Assembly (NCBI GenBank): GCA_009774395.1
Contig: VSNQ01000063.1
Coordinates: 1 to 25,490 of the forward strand
DNA length: 25,490 nucleotides
From: Lachnospiraceae bacterium
GTDB lineage: Bacteria; Bacillota; Clostridia; Lachnospirales; Lachnospiraceae
Reading direction: 5' to 3'
Shown here piece by piece: positions 1 through 7,848 of the stretch (the first letter of the stretch is position 1; each line of letters opens with the position of its first letter). The notes beneath the pieces were generated by a model, which worked only from the letters and a program-made list of their open reading frames with translations, was not told where the DNA came from and did not search any database. Both the position numbers and the translations under genes were made by a program.

Positions 1-37
1 ATTTTATGCTGACTAAAATGAAATTATTAATTATATA

Positions 38-66
38 TTGAAAAAAAGCACACAAAAAGGTACAAT
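38..66 (+). promoter_or_regulatory. sigma-A-type promoter for the chemoreceptor gene
   Basis: TTGAAA at 38-43 and TACAAT at 61-66 are separated by exactly 17 nt. Transcription would start near 73 and give a leader of about 84 nt before the chemoreceptor ATG. No sigma-D (flagellar) type promoter was recognised here, which is mildly unexpected for a chemotaxis gene. Confidence 0.6.
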
Positions 67-156
67 GAAAATAACGCCAAATTTAAAAACTGGTATCGCA
101 AATACCTATAAGGCAGCACATTATAATTATTTCATGAAAGAAAGAGGTTAATTTAT

Positions 157-1521
157 ATGGCAATCGGAAGCAAAAAAAAGGTACTTATGAAAGCTGTTTC
201 AGAGTTAAAGGAAGCTGATTATTCAAAAGAGCCGGAGCTGTACAATATTTACCAGCGTCTTAATAACGGCAGAAAGGCTTTTGCGGATATCTTTGAAAAA
301 AACATTAAGGCAGTAATGCAGATTAGTTCTCTTGATTTAACCATGCAGTATCAAACGGAAAGAATTATGGATATTTCTGAAAATATTATCAAGGCAACAG
401 AAACCATTTTCGGAAATGCATATGAAAGTTCTTTAAATGGGAAATCTAATAATCAGCATGAAGAATTGACAAATACGATCCTCCAAGTTTCTTCAGAAAC
501 TGACGAAGTTTACCAGAAAATTCAAGCTGGTCAGAATGAACTGACAACGATTAAAGAACTTTCTGGCGGAGCAATTAACCAATCTCGCGAAATGCAGAAA
601 GATATGGATAATTTATTTGAAGTAATTAAACGCCTAAGCGATGTAATTGCAGGGATTGATTCTATCTCTTTGCAGACAAATCTTCTTGCGCTTAATGCCG
701 CTGCTGAAGCTGCTAGGGCCGGAGAAGCCGGAAAAGGATTTGCCGTTGTCGCGAACGAAATTCGTACTTTAGCAGAACAGACACAGAAGATGACAAAAGA
801 TATGGGTGATTTTGTAGACAATATGAAAAAAGCGTCTCAAAAAAGCGTTCGGAGTGCCGCCGATACCATCAGCACCTTAGACGATATGAATGATAAAATC
901 AAAAATATATGGGAATTAAATAATGCAAGTCAGAAACATGTTTCCAAAGTGAACGAATCCATTAGTTCTATTGCTGCTGTCAGTGAAGAAATTAGCAGTG
1001 CTTCAACAGAAATGGAGAATCAATTAAAAGAAAGTGCTGATTTTATGCGGCAAGTTGGGCAGAACTTAAAGGATGCTGTCCAGCCAGTGGTAGATATTGA
1101 AAAAACATTAGATGAATCCGTAAAAAAGATGGGAAATATGACAAAAGATGCATTTTATCATATGGAAAACCGTGAATTTATAAAATATATGAATACGGCA
1201 ATCTCATCACATCATACATGGCTTAACAATTTAAAAAATATGATAAAAACACATAATATTACACCATTACAGCTTGATTCCTCCAAATGTGGTTTTGGAC
1301 ATTTTTACTATGCTATGACCCCTACCATTCCAGAAGTAGTTCCAATATGGAATGACCTTGGCGATAAACACCGAAAGTTTCATCGTTATGGTGCAGCAGT
1401 AATCAAAGCAATCAATGAACAAGACTATTCCAAAGCTACTATGATATATCAGGAAGCTGAAGACTACTCAAAAGAATTAATTGCAGACATGGAAAAAATT
1501 GTGCGGCTTGCACAACAATAA
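157..1521 (+). CDS. soluble methyl-accepting chemotaxis protein with C-terminal CZB domain
   Basis: Cytoplasmic chemoreceptor of 454 residues with no hydrophobic segment. The first 165 residues are helical. The signalling hairpin tip lies at about 167-205 and contains the conserved LLALNAAAEAARAGEAGKGF stretch that contacts CheA and CheW. The C-terminal region, about 346-445, matches a chemoreceptor zinc-binding (CZB) domain: His352 followed by Trp355, Cys378 in a KCGFG motif, and His405 and His409 in an H-x3-H pair, the expected three-His one-Cys zinc site. In studied families CZB receptors respond to zinc availability or to oxidants such as hypochlorous acid acting on the Cys. A similar role here is inference. 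The start is supported by an AAAGAGG site 9 nt upstream. No che or flagellar genes lie nearby. Confidence 0.93.
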   Translation: MAIGSKKKVLMKAVSELKEADYSKEPELYNIYQRLNNGRKAFADIFEKNIKAVMQISSLDLTMQYQTERIMDISENIIKATETIFGNAYESSLNGKSNNQHEELTNTILQVSSETDEVYQKIQAGQNELTTIKELSGGAINQSREMQKDMDNLFEVIKRLSDVIAGIDSISLQTNLLALNAAAEAARAGEAGKGFAVVANEIRTLAEQTQKMTKDMGDFVDNMKKASQKSVRSAADTISTLDDMNDKIKNIWELNNASQKHVSKVNESISSIAAVSEEISSASTEMENQLKESADFMRQVGQNLKDAVQPVVDIEKTLDESVKKMGNMTKDAFYHMENREFIKYMNTAISSHHTWLNNLKNMIKTHNITPLQLDSSKCGFGHFYYAMTPTIPEVVPIWNDLGDKHRKFHRYGAAVIKAINEQDYSKATMIYQEAEDYSKELIADMEKIVRLAQQ

Positions 1522-1552
1522 ATGATTTTTTTTAGCAACCCTTGCTAAGTTC

Positions 1553-1581
1553 ACATAATTTTTCATTTCTTCCATATACTA
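1553..1581 (+). promoter_or_regulatory. possible forespore (sigma-G/F-like) promoter
   Basis: ACATAA at 1553-1558 and TATACTA at 1575-1581 are 16 nt apart. They resemble the sigma-G consensus (GYATA, then CATACTA) with one mismatch in each box. The position, about 85 nt before a germination-protein gene, makes it plausible, but the match is weak. A second CATATTA lies at 1629-1635 without a good upstream box. Confidence 0.3.
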
Positions 1582-1666
1582 TGCCGGAGCAGATGATATA
1601 TAGTACGACAAATCTTTTGGCTGTACAGCATATTAATGAAAAATTTTAGAAAGGCATGGGTTGCAT

Positions 1667-3067
1667 ATGTATCAGAATTTTGAAGAAAATAAGCAATTTA
1701 TGGATCGTGAACTGCAGGCGGACGCTAGTTTTGATATCGTAAGCAGAGAGATTTTAATTGGCGAAAAAAGAGCAGTTTTTTATTTTATAAACGGATTTTG
1801 TGATGAAGATTTTATGCAGAAAATTTTCCAGTATTTAATGGGGATTCAGGCAGCAGATATGCCACAAAAAGCGTCAGAATTAAATAAAATTCTTCCTAGT
1901 GTGGATATAAACTTATCAACAGATTTCAATGGTATCATTAAAAATATTCTTTCTGGCGTATTTGCGATTTTTATTGATGGATTTGATGAGTGTGTCCTCA
2001 TTGACGCAAGACAGTATCCAGCAAGAAGTGTTTCTGAACCTAGTAAAGACAAAGTACTGCGTGGTTCGAAAGATGGCTTTGTCGAAACACTAATATTTAA
2101 TACAGCGCTTATACGCCGTCGTATTCGTAGTACAGATTTGCGTATGGAAATTCTTAGTGCTGGAAAAGCTTCCAAAACAGATATTGCATTGTGTTATATG
2201 GACAGCCGTGTTGATAAAAATTTTCTAAAAAAAATTCGCGACCGCATTAAAGATATTAAAGTTGATGCATTGACTCTCAATCAAGAAAGCCTTGCCGAGT
2301 GCTTATATACTTCAAAATGGTTTAATCCATTTCCAAAGTTTAAATATACGGAACGCCCTGACACCGCTTCTGCACAAATACTAGAAGGAAATATTATTAT
2401 ATTGGTCGATAACTCACCTTCTGCAATGATTTTACCGATTAGTATATTCGATATGATACAGGAAGCAGACGATTTTTATTTTCCACCCGTTACAGGTACT
2501 TATTTAAGACTTTCACGATTTATTATTTTAATACTAACCTACTTTATTACCCCTACCTTTTTGCTGCTTATGCAAAACCCCGACTGGATACCGTCCAACT
2601 TTGATTTTATTATGGTAAAAGAAGATGTCAATGTTCCACTGGTTTGGCAGTTTCTAATCTTAGAACTGGCAATTGATGGTCTAAGACTTGCCGCAGTCAA
2701 TACACCGAGTATGCTCTCCACTCCACTAAGCGTTATGGCAGGCTTGATACTAGGAGAATTTTCTGTAAAAAGCGGCTGGTTTAACGCCGAAGTTATGTTG
2801 TATATGGCATTTGTTGCTATTGCCAACTATACCCACCCAGGCTATGAGCTAGGCTATGCATTAAAATTCTTTCGTATTATCAACTTAATATTGACATCCA
2901 TTTTTCAATTTTGGGGCTATATTCTTGGTATTGTATTATTCTTTACTGCAATTGTCACCAATAAAATGGTATCTGGTCAAAGCTACCTATATCCGTTGAT
3001 TCCATTTAATTTCAAGAAATTGGGAAACTTCCTGTTTCGGAAACGCTTGCCAGATGCAAGGGAATAA
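1667..3067 (+). CDS. spore germination protein, GerA/SpoVAF family
   Basis: Membrane protein of the GerA subunit A / SpoVAF family, expected in the inner membrane of the spore. The soluble N-terminal half contains the family block RGSKDGFVETLIFNTALIRR at about 134-153. The C-terminal half has hydrophobic segments at about 284-305, 326-346, 353-370, 376-392 and 403-433. The stretch around residues 333-390 (LELAIDGLRLAAVNTPSMLS, then GEFSVKSGWFNAEVMLYMAF) looks closer to SpoVAF than to nutrient-receptor GerAA proteins, from memory of the family rather than a search. Residue numbers count from an in-frame TTG at 1661. The AGAAAGG site at 1648-1654 is 6 nt from that TTG and 12 nt from the ATG at 1667, so the start is uncertain by two codons. 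No gerB, gerC or spoVA genes are adjacent. Confidence 0.88.
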   Translation: MYQNFEENKQFMDRELQADASFDIVSREILIGEKRAVFYFINGFCDEDFMQKIFQYLMGIQAADMPQKASELNKILPSVDINLSTDFNGIIKNILSGVFAIFIDGFDECVLIDARQYPARSVSEPSKDKVLRGSKDGFVETLIFNTALIRRRIRSTDLRMEILSAGKASKTDIALCYMDSRVDKNFLKKIRDRIKDIKVDALTLNQESLAECLYTSKWFNPFPKFKYTERPDTASAQILEGNIIILVDNSPSAMILPISIFDMIQEADDFYFPPVTGTYLRLSRFIILILTYFITPTFLLLMQNPDWIPSNFDFIMVKEDVNVPLVWQFLILELAIDGLRLAAVNTPSMLSTPLSVMAGLILGEFSVKSGWFNAEVMLYMAFVAIANYTHPGYELGYALKFFRIINLILTSIFQFWGYILGIVLFFTAIVTNKMVSGQSYLYPLIPFNFKKLGNFLFRKRLPDARE

Positions 3068-3116
3068 GTTAAACTTGAGTTGCATATAGTGATTCCGTGG
3101 TTTTTTAATTTTCTAA

Positions 3117-3153
3117 GGGTTGTCGGGAAAATGGGATTATTTCCCGACAACCC
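3117..3153 (+). terminator. hairpin, probable terminator after the germination gene
   Basis: A perfect 14-bp stem (3117-3130 pairing with 3140-3153, GGGTTGTCGGGAAA on the left) with a 9-nt loop, 50 nt after the stop codon. The downstream T tract is poor (CCTTTCTG), so termination strength is uncertain. The hairpin itself is unambiguous. Confidence 0.6.
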
Positions 3154-3154
3154 C

Positions 3155-3431
3155 TTTCTGAACCAATTGTATAGGAAATATTCTCTTATAGCTTTTTTCA
3201 TATAAAATCACAATCATAGCCTTATATTAAGGAACTGTTCTTTATTTATAATTTATTTACAATTTATGGTACAAAAAATTTGATTGATTTTGCACCCTTT
3301 TCTCCCCAAAAATACTGCATTTCTCTCATTATATATGTTATACTTGAATTACTAAATACAAAAATTACAGATAGTTTGAAAATAAAATTTTTCATTGCTA
3401 TTTGTTTTTAAGAAACGATTTAGTATGTTTC
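3155..3431. other. AT-rich intergenic stretch without a gene
   Basis: No convincing coding region on either strand. TATACT at 3339-3344 could be a -10 box for the galactanase gene, but no good -35 partner is seen. A copy of AAGGAACTGT at 3231-3240 matches the left end of the palindromic element at 3432 and may be a solo end. Confidence 0.4.
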
Positions 3432-3580
3432 TAAGGAACTGTCCAAAAATAACTTTTAATATTGCTTGTCTTTTTCTCCGATAGCACTACTCAAAAATCA
3501 GTTACATAGCCCGCTATGCGCCTGATTTTTGAGCAGCACTTCCTGCACACTATTTAAAAGTTATTTCTTGACAGCTCCTA
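3432..3580. repeat. palindromic MITE-like element, family A copy 1
   Basis: A 149-bp nearly complete inverted repeat. The ends AAGGAACTGTC and GACAGCTCCT are complementary except at one base. Inside them AAATAACTTTTAA pairs with TTAAAAGTTATTT, and near the apex CTCAAAAATCAG pairs with CTGATTTTTGAG. The core GATAGCACTACTC (3480-3492) recurs inverted in the element at 13193-13409. It sits directly upstream of the galactanase ribosome site, so it would lie in that mRNA if transcription starts before it. No coding capacity is seen. A non-autonomous mobile element is the likeliest reading. Confidence 0.7.
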
Positions 3581-3608
3581 ATCAAAATGAAAGGAATGTG
3601 TGATTTTT

Positions 3609-5750
3609 ATGAAACAACGAGAAATTCAAAACCCTCTTCTGCGCCGTTCTTTGGGGATTTTGCTTAGCGCTGCACTTGCAGGCACAAGCATCACTGGCTG
3701 CGGCGCAAATCCTAATAATTCCAACCCTGTTTCCGAAACCGTAACACTAGAAAATACACAAGCAGGCAGCATTGACAATGCATCTGATACAGCTCCATCT
3801 GAGGAAGCTGCTGCATCACAGGCTGTTGACGAAGATAGTACGCCAGCCGAAAACGAATCTAGCGAAGCGCCGCTATATCCACTTCCAACAGCAGCGGAAG
3901 ATGCAGGAATTTATATCGAAGCAATCCCTGAATTATCCGACAATTTTATTAGAGGTATGGATGTATCTTCTATTCTTGCCGAGGAAAAAAGCGGTGTAAA
4001 ATACTATACTGCAGCCGGCGAAGAACAGGATGTTTTTCAGACAATGGCAGAAGCTGGTATAAACTATGCACGTATTCGTGTATGGAACGATCCTTTTGAT
4101 AAAGACGGCAATGGTTACGGCGGCGGGAATAATGACGTTGCCACAGCAATCGCACTGGGAAAACGTGCTACAGAACAAGGTATGAAAGTATGTATTGATT
4201 TTCACTATTCGGACTTCTGGGCAGACCCCAAAAAACAGATGGTTCCCAAGGCGTGGGAAGGCATGACAATGGAAGAAAAATCTGCTGCTCTTTATGATTT
4301 CACAAAAGATAGTCTTACACAAATGTTGGATGCTGGTGTGAATGTTTGTATGATTCAAGTTGGAAACGAAACGAATAATGGTATGGCTGGCGAAACACTG
4401 CTTCCCAATATTGCGCAGCTTATGAATGCTGGAAGCAAGGCAATTCGTGAATTATCTGCTCAATATGGGAAAGATATCAAAGTTGCGCTCCATTACACGG
4501 ATGCATCTGATTTCGAGAAGCTGGATTCAATTATGTATAAACTTTCCAGCTTTCAAGTAGATTATGATATTTTTGCACTTTCCTATTATCCATATTGGCA
4601 TGGAACCTTTGACAACCTAAAAAAAGTTATGGCAAATATTCAAGATAAATATGGAAAAGAAACGCTGATTGCAGAAACCGCATACTGCTATACAGCAGAA
4701 GATACTGACGGTTCTGGAAATAGTGTCGGCGCAGATGATTTAATCGATGCTTATGCCGCAACCGTACAAAGTCAGGCAACTGCTCTTCGTGACGTATGTG
4801 CTACGGCAAATGAAGCAGGTGCACTTGGTGTTTTTTATTGGGAAGGTGCTTGGATTACTGTAGGTGATGTTAATAGCGATAACAGTCCAATCTGGGAAGA
4901 ATTTGGTTCTGGCTGGGCAAGCAGCTATTCTGCTGCATATGATCCAGAAGACGCTGGAAAATATTATGGCGGCTGCTCATGGGACAATCAGGCATTGTTT
5001 GATGCACAAGGCAAGCCACTGGAATCTTTAAATACTTTTAAATGGCTGAAATACGGCACCAACGCAGAACTGGCAATCGACTTTGTACCTGTCACAAATA
5101 TTGAATTAAATGTTGGCGGCGAAGTAACGCTTCCCGATGCATTAAATGTCGTCTATAATGACAGAAGTGTCACAAAAACAGCCCCTGTCACATGGAATGA
5201 AAATGATGTAAAAGCAATTGATACTTCTACTGCCGGAAAATATACACTAAACGGAGTCTTAGACGACGAAACGGCTGTTACTTGCAATATCACTGTAGAC
5301 AAGTTAAATTATGTAAAAAATGCAAGTTTTGAGGATAGTGATACCTCTATGTGGACAGTTGCTTATGAAGGAGATAACAATCCTACAGATTTTCAGGAAA
5401 AAAATGCAGATGCACACACTGGTGATTATTCATTTCACTTTTGGTCAGAATCGGATATGAATTTTTCTATTGAACAGGAAATTACCGATTTAGAGAATGG
5501 AACTTATGACTTAAAAGCCTTTTTCCAAGGCGGTGATATTTCCAGCGATGCCAAAATGGAACTTTACGCAGTCGTAAACGGAGAGGAGAAAACAGCTTCC
5601 TTTACAGCACAAGGATACGCAAACTGGCAGGAACCCACAATTTCTGGCATTTCTGTTACAGATGGCACACTGAAAGTAGGCGTCCGTATTCAATGCGGCG
5701 CAAAAGGCTGGGGCACAATCGACGACTTTACATTAAACTCTGCACAATAA
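3609..5750 (+). CDS. GH53 endo-beta-1,4-galactanase lipoprotein with Ig-like and carbohydrate-binding domains
   Basis: Surface enzyme that would cut beta-1,4-galactan in type I arabinogalactan and pectin side chains. A signal peptide ends in the lipobox ITGC (Cys31), so it is probably a lipoprotein. A Ser/Glu/Ala-rich linker follows. The GH53 domain spans about 113-490. Glu254 in VGNETN matches the acid/base and Glu356 in IAETAY the nucleophile. About 493-565 is a bacterial Ig-like domain (VTNIELNVGG to CNITVDK). About 567-713 is a beta-sandwich that looks like a CBM4/9- or CBM61-type galactan-binding module. The ATG at 3609 is 13 nt from AAAGGA. An in-frame GTG at 3600 is only 4 nt away, so the start is not certain. 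No transporter or galactosidase genes are adjacent. Confidence 0.93.
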   Translation: MKQREIQNPLLRRSLGILLSAALAGTSITGCGANPNNSNPVSETVTLENTQAGSIDNASDTAPSEEAAASQAVDEDSTPAENESSEAPLYPLPTAAEDAGIYIEAIPELSDNFIRGMDVSSILAEEKSGVKYYTAAGEEQDVFQTMAEAGINYARIRVWNDPFDKDGNGYGGGNNDVATAIALGKRATEQGMKVCIDFHYSDFWADPKKQMVPKAWEGMTMEEKSAALYDFTKDSLTQMLDAGVNVCMIQVGNETNNGMAGETLLPNIAQLMNAGSKAIRELSAQYGKDIKVALHYTDASDFEKLDSIMYKLSSFQVDYDIFALSYYPYWHGTFDNLKKVMANIQDKYGKETLIAETAYCYTAEDTDGSGNSVGADDLIDAYAATVQSQATALRDVCATANEAGALGVFYWEGAWITVGDVNSDNSPIWEEFGSGWASSYSAAYDPEDAGKYYGGCSWDNQALFDAQGKPLESLNTFKWLKYGTNAELAIDFVPVTNIELNVGGEVTLPDALNVVYNDRSVTKTAPVTWNENDVKAIDTSTAGKYTLNGVLDDETAVTCNITVDKLNYVKNASFEDSDTSMWTVAYEGDNNPTDFQEKNADAHTGDYSFHFWSESDMNFSIEQEITDLENGTYDLKAFFQGGDISSDAKMELYAVVNGEEKTASFTAQGYANWQEPTISGISVTDGTLKVGVRIQCGAKGWGTIDDFTLNSAQ

Positions 5751-5861
5751 ATTTTTATATTTCTGTGCAGTTCCTATAAACAAAGTATTTTAATTGGGTC
5801 TGTCGCATTAAGAGAACATATAAAAAACTGACAAATTACCTGAAAATTAATTTATTGCTTT

Positions 5862-5965
5862 TGGTGATAGTCAATAATCGTGCTGGTGCAGCATACTAAG
5901 ACTGGTATTTCGCTGTTTGTAATTACTAGAAATATGTAAACCGACACAGATGTTGACTATCACCA
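5862..5965. repeat. 104-bp element bounded by a 13-bp perfect inverted repeat
   Basis: TGGTGATAGTCAA at 5862-5874 is the exact reverse complement of 5953-5965, with 78 nt between. Inside is a small TGCTG/CAGCA hairpin at 5881-5893. It lies between the galactanase (plus) and a membrane-protein gene (minus) that converge on it. It shares no obvious sequence with the other repeats here. It could be a small mobile element or a bidirectional termination structure. Confidence 0.5.
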
Positions 5966-5983
5966 TTTATTTATGCTGCTTGT

Positions 5984-6361
5984 CTACTGACCTTTACACC
6001 GGATAAATATACCCAAAAGAGTTCCAGAGCCAACTGTTAAAAAAATGAATACCCCCAAATATATCAAAGTTAATATTATTTCCCAAATTGTATTACCGCC
6101 TATAAAAGGGAAAAATATAGATGGACAACCAAGTAAATAAGCTATGCATAACGGCTGCAATAATTTTTTATATATAATACCATATATAATAGAAATTATA
6201 AACAGTCCTAATGGGATAACCCCGAATATTTCCCCCATTAAAATATCTGTCTTATCACCTTCCATTGTATACCATGCTATATATGGATTTAAATAGTATA
6301 ATCCAACACACAAAATACCAAAAATAATATTACCCAATATTTGCATTTTACGTTTTTCCAT
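5984..6361 (-). CDS. hypothetical small polytopic membrane protein
   Basis: A 125-residue hydrophobic protein with about four membrane segments (roughly 8-30, 42-64, 69-90 and 95-118) and a short basic tail. Family not recognised. An AGGAGG at 6377-6382 is about 15 nt from the ATG, longer than usual, and lies at the very end of the histidine-kinase fragment upstream. The gene was therefore probably translated behind the kinase as part of the same operon. With the kinase now truncated its expression may be altered. Residue composition is normal for a real membrane protein and the frame is open throughout. Confidence 0.6.
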   Translation of the reverse strand: MEKRKMQILGNIIFGILCVGLYYLNPYIAWYTMEGDKTDILMGEIFGVIPLGLFIISIIYGIIYKKLLQPLCIAYLLGCPSIFFPFIGGNTIWEIILTLIYLGVFIFLTVGSGTLLGIFIRCKGQ

Positions 6362-6369
6362 ACAATATT

Positions 6370-6570
6370 TTATCTACCTCCTATTAGCCGGAAACAATTT
6401 TCTTCCCCCACTCTTACATAAGTAATACTTCCATAATGCCGCTCCATTATTGCCTTGGAAATCGCCAATCCAAGACCAGTTCCGCCATTGCTTCTACGTA
6501 CTTTGTCGCCACGGATAAAAGCATCAAACAAGCACAATCCCTCCTCAATCGCTTCCCCATCGTCTAGCAC
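6370..6570 (-). pseudogene. histidine kinase C-terminal remnant (HATPase end only)
   Basis: The 66 codons carry the end of a HATPase_c domain: DDGEAIEEGL resembles a G1-type box, then an F-box-like FDAFIRGD, then GGTGLGLAISKAI, the G2 box. Sensor, HAMP, the phospho-acceptor His and the N box are all missing. The frame opens at a GTG (6568-6570) directly abutting the TTCAC end of a tnpB relic, so the front of the gene has been removed or displaced by an insertion. As it stands it cannot be a working kinase. No response-regulator gene is nearby. Confidence 0.8.
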
Positions 6571-6744
6571 GTGAACTACCCATTGGCTTTAGACAATGGG
6601 CTTCCTGCTTCATCGACCTCAAAATCAAACTTGTTTGATTTGCCTACTATCTCCACAGGCGTTAATTCCGATAGTTCCTACCGTACTGAAATATTTTTAT
6701 GCTATCTGCTTTAATCCCTCATTCTGAATGTTAATAGCAGCATT
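6571..6744 (-). mobile_element. degenerate IS200/IS605-type tnpB 3' end with right-end hairpin
   Basis: On the minus strand a broken frame reads NAAINIQNEGLKQIA, stop, then VGTIGINACGD, and after a one-base frame change FDFEVDEAGSPLSKANG, stop (6576-6578). This order matches the C-terminal end of TnpB-family proteins (D-x-NAA-x-NI, then GTxG, then EAGSP). The last coding bases form a stem CCCATTG/CAATGGG (6579-6585 with 6594-6600), followed on the minus strand by TTCAC, typical of the right end and guide-RNA-forming end of such elements. The rest of tnpB and the left end were not found. The relic ends exactly where the histidine-kinase fragment begins. Confidence 0.8.
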
Positions 6745-6800
6745 TTATTAGGCATTCTGCATCACTTCTCGACTGCTCCTTTCGTTTCACTGCTATTCGA

Positions 6801-7331
6801 TTATCCCTGTAGCTGCTTCTGCATTACAACTACAGTATAATTTTCATTATCAATCTCTAAACCAACTTTTTCAAATCCATTTTTCTTCCAAAAAGCTTCA
6901 CTCTGTGGATTGCCTTTTGCATATCCTAAACGAATAAAACAATACTGCTGACTTAGAAAATAATCACAACATTCATTAATAATCTCAGAACCTACCCCTT
7001 TCCCCTGTTCTGTACCCGACACCATAAACAATCCAATAAATACGGTCTGCTTATCTGGATAATGAAAAATCAAATCCATAACAGCAACTAATTTTGTTCC
7101 TTTGAAAAAGCCAATATAATATTTATCTTCCTCTGTTTTGTGCAATGGTAAAGCGCTCATATCTTTCAAAACACTTTCTTTTGTAGCCAAAGGCGGACAA
7201 TATCGAAAATACATTGGATTCTCCATGTATAATTCATAAATGCAATCCACGTCCTTGGCAGTCATTTTTCGCACCGTATATTGTGAGGACAAATCTGATA
7301 TATTCAACGTTAATTTCATATTTTTTGTCAT
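6801..7331 (-). CDS. GNAT family N-acetyltransferase
   Basis: A 176-residue GNAT protein that would transfer an acetyl group from acetyl-CoA to an unknown amine. Motif A, EQGKGVGSEI (108-117), forms the pyrophosphate loop. AFWKKNGFEKVG (146-157) is the usual motif B region near the C-terminus. The N-terminus has the common TVRKMTAKDVDCIYEL opening. The ATG at 7331 is almost on top of AGGAAGGA, whereas the ATG at 7319 (MKLTLN) lies 12 nt beyond it, so either may be used. It is the last intact gene before the tnpB relic, and follows the PAS gene on the same strand by about 50 nt. Confidence 0.88.
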   Translation of the reverse strand: MTKNMKLTLNISDLSSQYTVRKMTAKDVDCIYELYMENPMYFRYCPPLATKESVLKDMSALPLHKTEEDKYYIGFFKGTKLVAVMDLIFHYPDKQTVFIGLFMVSGTEQGKGVGSEIINECCDYFLSQQYCFIRLGYAKGNPQSEAFWKKNGFEKVGLEIDNENYTVVVMQKQLQG

Positions 7332-7383
7332 TCCTTCCTAAGGCACAAACAAATTGTGAAAGTTTTATCAAATTCTTGCACTA

Positions 7384-7755
7384 TCAAAAGTGATACATTC
7401 TTTCTTGTTCCCGATTTCGGTATTCATGTTTTTCGTAATATCCAATAAGTTCTCCGAACAAGTTACGCAATGCCACCATATACACATCTTTATTTTCTTT
7501 TTCATTATAAAACGTATAAATGCGGTTATGCTCTGTACTTTCCTGAAACCACCCAACTACTTCCCTTATCCGTTCCTGCGACTGTGTGTTATGGCAGTCT
7601 AACAGACTTTTGCCAATTAATTTATCACCGCCCCACTTTGCATACCTTGAAACTGCAGCTGGATTCATATAAATAATTTCATGCTGTAAATTACAGATAA
7701 CGACGGCACATAAATCCTGTTCTACAATACTTCTAAAATACGTTGCTAATTCCAT
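7384..7755 (-). CDS. small stand-alone PAS domain protein
   Basis: 123 residues forming little more than one PAS fold. VVICNLQHEIIYMNPAAVSR (18-37) is the PAS core. GKSLLDCHN (49-57) resembles the segment found in PAS domains of DUF438-type proteins. VYMVALRNLFGELIGYYEKH (91-110) forms the closing strands. There is no output domain, so it may sense a ligand and act through a partner. The start at 7755 is chosen because AGGAAGGAGA precedes it by 4-5 nt. An upstream in-frame ATG at 7785 lacks such a site. It sits between two acetyltransferase genes, all in one direction. Confidence 0.8.
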   Translation of the reverse strand: MELATYFRSIVEQDLCAVVICNLQHEIIYMNPAAVSRYAKWGGDKLIGKSLLDCHNTQSQERIREVVGWFQESTEHNRIYTFYNEKENKDVYMVALRNLFGELIGYYEKHEYRNREQERMYHF

Positions 7756-7848
7756 ATATTCTCCTTCCTGTGTGCTATTACACACATAACAATATTTATA
7801 ATGTTAAAACTATTATTCTGTTTCACAACAATCACTAATTGAAAAATC

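Noticed and set aside
1532..1548. Perfect 7-bp hairpin (TTAGCAA, loop CCC, TTGCTAA) after the chemoreceptor gene as a terminator
   Set aside because: The T run lies before the stem on the plus strand, not after it, and the stem is AT-rich, so neither direction gives a standard intrinsic terminator.
5740..5770. CTGCACA/TGTGCAG hairpin overlapping the galactanase stop as a terminator
   Set aside because: A 7-bp stem with a 17-nt loop and no T tract is too weak to call.
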